NCBI GenBank assembly: GCA_963793645.1
Contig: CAWCAW010000004.1
Span: 310,001 to 374,000, forward strand
Source: CAWCAW01 sp963793645
Lineage (GTDB): Bacteria; Actinomycetota; Acidimicrobiia; Acidimicrobiales; UBA8190
Direction of reading: 5' to 3'
Length of the DNA stretch: 64,000 bases
Shown here: piece by piece, positions 61,797 through 64,000 of the stretch
Layout of the letters: each line of letters opens with the position of its first letter
Numbering within the stretch: the first letter of the stretch is position 1
Program-made: the position numbers and the translations under genes
Notes under the pieces: generated by a model
Database searches by the model: none
What the model saw: only the letters and a program-made list of their open reading frames with translations
What the model was told of the DNA's origin: nothing

Positions 61797-62315
61797 ATGG
61801 TTGAAGACATCGAGGATCCTCGCCGACAGGAGCCGAATTTCTTGCTGGCGGAGCGAGAGATGTTCGACGCGTGGCTCGAATTCCATCGAGCCACGCTGTT
61901 GCTCAAATGTGAAGGCCTCGATGACGTTGGCCGCAAGAGCAGGCCCGTGCCGACCTCCAATTTGTCCCTACACGGACTGGTGCGTCATATGGCGGAGGTC
62001 GAGCGGAATTGGTTTCGTCGGGTCCTCGGTCGCGAGCCCAACCTTCCCCACATCTGGCTCGACAAGTCCATAGAGGACAGTGAGCTCGTCCCACTCGATG
62101 ACGCTGATTGGGAGTCCGACCTAGCTGCATGGCAGGACGAGTGTGCACTCAGCCGGCAGGCGGCCTCCGAACACGAGCTCGACGACACGGGCATCCGGCG
62201 TGGCGAGACATATTCGCTGCGGTGGATCTACGTGCACATGATCGAGGAATACGCTCGCCATAACGGGCATGCCGACCTCATCCGGGAGATGGTCGACGGG
62301 GCTGTCGGCTGGTAG
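61797..62315 (+). CDS. DinB-family (DUF664) protein
   Basis: 172 aa four-helix-bundle protein. LSLHGLVRHMAEVERNWF has the first metal-binding His, and IYVHMIEEYARHNGHADLI the last His pair. This spacing fits DUF664/DinB proteins related to mycothiol- or bacillithiol-dependent transferases. The ATG at 61797 is preceded by GGAGGTCAGCGAC. The specific reaction is unknown. It sits downstream of the small membrane protein, 55 bp away. Confidence 0.88.
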   Translation: MVEDIEDPRRQEPNFLLAEREMFDAWLEFHRATLLLKCEGLDDVGRKSRPVPTSNLSLHGLVRHMAEVERNWFRRVLGREPNLPHIWLDKSIEDSELVPLDDADWESDLAAWQDECALSRQAASEHELDDTGIRRGETYSLRWIYVHMIEEYARHNGHADLIREMVDGAVGW

Positions 62316-62457
62316 CAGTCCGGGTCATGTCTCGAATAGCCCCTGCCGACGATCTTCGCTGAGTATGTTGAGTAACTGGCACCTCTGGCGGCCCGATGGA
62401 TTTGGTCCAGGCTCTCCATCAGAACCGCTGTGTTGAGGTGCTCTCTTCGAATGCAAG

Positions 62458-62851
62458 TTACGAGGAGGGAGTGAAGAACTCGAGTGCAATGTTGTCTGGA
62501 TCGCGAAAAGACAAAGCCAAGCCATGGTCAGCATCGACGACGCCCCCATGGGCAATGCCAAGTTCGTCCAGTCGGATCTTCCATCGCTCGACATCGTCTC
62601 TGTCCCGGCATGCAAAGGCGAGGTGGTCAAGGCCCAAGCGGCGTTCATTGAATAAGGGCGAGTCAGCCGGTTCGGGGAACTCGTGAAAGCCGACAAGGGT
62701 TGTGCTTCCCACGATCCAGACCACACGGCGAAATGGGCCGGGTGTCATCCCAGATCATCTTCACTTGAAGTAACTCCTGGTACCACGGGATCGTGCGTGA
62801 CAGATTGCTGACCGTCAGCGTCACATGGGCGATAGCCAGGGACTCGGGCAT
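62458..62851 (-). pseudogene. VOC-superfamily protein, frameshifted
   Basis: The N-terminal frame from ATG 62851 (GGAGATTCC upstream) reads MPESLAIAHVTLTVSNLSRT and reaches KMIWDDT. Homology then continues one frame over from about 62745 as PGPFRRVVWIVGSTTLVGFH, then LGLDHLAFACRDRDDVERW and the end IALEFFTPSS. The total of 394 nt has one base too many for an open frame; corrected it would be 130 aa, a normal VOC length. The His and Glu metal ligands (HVTL, LDHLAF, LEFF) appear to survive. Damage is in the linker between the two modules. Confidence 0.75.
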
Positions 62852-62861
62852 GGAATCTCCT

Positions 62862-64000
62862 TTACGTCGAGGGGAGACCCGCCGATTGCCAGCTGTGACC
62901 ACCGTCGACGGTCTTGAACAGTTCACCCGATGGCATCGTCGCGTAACCAACGGCCGACGTGACAAAGGTAATCCCTGTGCCGGGAGGGTACGGGAATGTA
63001 GAACTGGCAGAATCAATAACCGTCTGCCAGGTTGCCCCGGCGTTGAAGCTGGCAAGCATGCCCTGCCCGTCATTCGCGAAGAGCGCCCCGCTCGGTGAGG
63101 CTGCCAGACCTGTTGTACGAGACGGGACACTGGTAGTGACTTTCTGGAACCTTGTCCCCGCGTCCGTCGAGGCATACACCGCAGTCGGCGGTAGAGCGTT
63201 AGCCGCCAGATCGGGCGGACAGAGCGCCACGACGTATTCCAAGCTGATGGCAGCCAAGGATTCGTCGTCGTAGAAGCCAGTCGCCCCATTGCATGGCGGC
63301 GTCCACGCTGTCCAGATGTTGTCATCCAACGATGCTCCCGTGACGACGCCACGGTCATTTTCCGCGATCCACCCGTGCCCACCATGAAGTGCAATGGAGA
63401 AGCTCGTAACCGGCCCGGCGTTAAGGGCAAACGACAGTGGAGCCCGGGTCCAGTCGTCACGGTCAACGGGACTGCCATAAATCAAAAAATCGTCTCCGAC
63501 CCCGTCAAACGTTATGACCCAAATGTGTTCGTTGTCATCCGCTATGTCTGCCACGCTGGACTGATCGCCATCCTCCAATGTCACCGGTGTCCAGCTCATG
63601 CCGCCATCGTGAGTGGAGAAGAACTGGTCACCATTTCCCCCGCCAACTTGCGTCTCGCCAGTGTCATATGCCCATCCGTCGTCCGCGGTGGCGAACGAGA
63701 TCGTGGCGGAGCCGAACGATAACGACGAGGGAGAGACGGTAAATGGCGGCGAGGACGCCGCTGTCCAGGTGGTTCCCCCATCGGCCGTCACATACAAAGC
63801 GAAACAGCGACCGGCCGAGCACGGAGACTCTCCGAATACCCAGCCTGTCGTGGGCGAGATGAATGAAACAGATTGCAGAAGAAATCCCTTTAGCGGCGGA
63901 AGCGTGGTGAGGGGTGGCTCTGTCGGCCGTGTACTGGTCGAGACAACGGTCCTTCGGGTGCCCTGCCAAGTGGGCGAGGAGCATCCGGCCGCTGAAATGA
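62862..64000 (-). CDS. BNR/Ycf48-like repeat lipoprotein, N-terminus cut by window edge
   Basis: The frame is open to the right edge. The first visible residues are ISAAGCSSPT, a lipobox Cys, so the missing part is only the signal-sequence start. The rest is a beta-propeller of BNR-like repeats: YVTADGGTTW, STHDGGMSW, STDAGTRF, SFNAGATW and TVDGGHSW. Ycf48/photosystem-II stability-like and sialidase-like propellers share these. No sialidase catalytic residues were recognised, so an adhesion or ligand-binding role is more likely. It ends ten bases before the VOC gene's start, so both may be one leftward unit. Confidence 0.85.
   Translation of the reverse strand, partial: ISAAGCSSPTWQGTRRTVVSTSTRPTEPPLTTLPPLKGFLLQSVSFISPTTGWVFGESPCSAGRCFALYVTADGGTTWTAASSPPFTVSPSSLSFGSATISFATADDGWAYDTGETQVGGGNGDQFFSTHDGGMSWTPVTLEDGDQSSVADIADDNEHIWVITFDGVGDDFLIYGSPVDRDDWTRAPLSFALNAGPVTSFSIALHGGHGWIAENDRGVVTGASLDDNIWTAWTPPCNGATGFYDDESLAAISLEYVVALCPPDLAANALPPTAVYASTDAGTRFQKVTTSVPSRTTGLAASPSGALFANDGQGMLASFNAGATWQTVIDSASSTFPYPPGTGITFVTSAVGYATMPSGELFKTVDGGHSWQSAGLPST

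Overview
The window is high-GC (mostly G or C at third codon positions) bacterial chromosome with gene-dense, operonic organisation. Several features point to an actinobacterium: a near-perfect DtxR/IdeR-type iron box, a maleylpyruvate-isomerase/DinB-type (mycothiol-associated) protein, a DUF3817 membrane protein, a CruF-like carotenoid protein, and many lipoproteins with Thr/Ser/Pro-rich linkers. A soil- or water-dwelling lineage such as Acidimicrobiia would fit, but that is inference; no rRNA or tRNA gene was recognised that could settle it. No insertion sequence, prophage or CRISPR array was seen.

Layout. 1-6.1 kb is a glucose-6-phosphate/pentose-phosphate block: HAD hydrolase (partial), zwf, rpiA, pgl, gnd, pgi. 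6.2-15.5 kb holds a DUF302 protein and then a catabolic-looking group: aldehyde dehydrogenase, two SDR oxidoreductases, a tandem pair of M24 'pita-bread' proteins (one with all metal ligands, one with almost none), an amidohydrolase and a D-aminoacylase-type deacylase. 15.9-19.4 kb is a signalling pair (FIST sensor, GAF-GGDEF-EAL protein). 19.4-24 kb is secreted: a glutamic (eqolisin-type) peptidase, a lipoprotein and a Tat-exported alpha-L-rhamnosidase-like protein. 24-34 kb is mixed metabolism: a second amidohydrolase, a methyltransferase, a GNAT protein coupled to a PaaK-like adenylate-forming enzyme, dienelactone hydrolase, a MarR regulator with its MFS pump, and a thioesterase. 34-42 kb carries a membrane-anchored CAP-like protein, small membrane and ligand-binding proteins, an ABC-2 exporter and a methyltransferase. 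42.4-45.2 kb is a tight four-gene operon (DUF3817, small membrane protein, CruF-like, cytochrome P450).

45.3-52.2 kb reads leftward from an iron box: lipoprotein, Fe(III)-binding protein, permease and ATPase, then with small gaps an aldo/keto reductase, an uncharacterised protein and an Fe(II)/2-oxoglutarate-type dioxygenase. This may be one iron-responsive unit. 52.3-54.3 kb encodes an MFS protein fused to two cyclic-nucleotide-binding domains. 54.5-61.7 kb is a surface/exopolymer group: lipoprotein, GT-C-like membrane protein, DMFase-like protein, RidA protein and a GH50-like glycosidase with Ig-like repeats. The right end has a DinB protein, a VOC protein and a partial BNR/Ycf48-like lipoprotein.

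An odd feature of the whole window is the number of broken reading frames. The HAD N-terminus (two events), rpiA, aldehyde dehydrogenase, GH78 and the VOC protein are each displaced as by one extra base (or two missing), and one membrane protein has an in-frame TAA. The flanking residues are well conserved, so recent decay or assembly indels are both possible.
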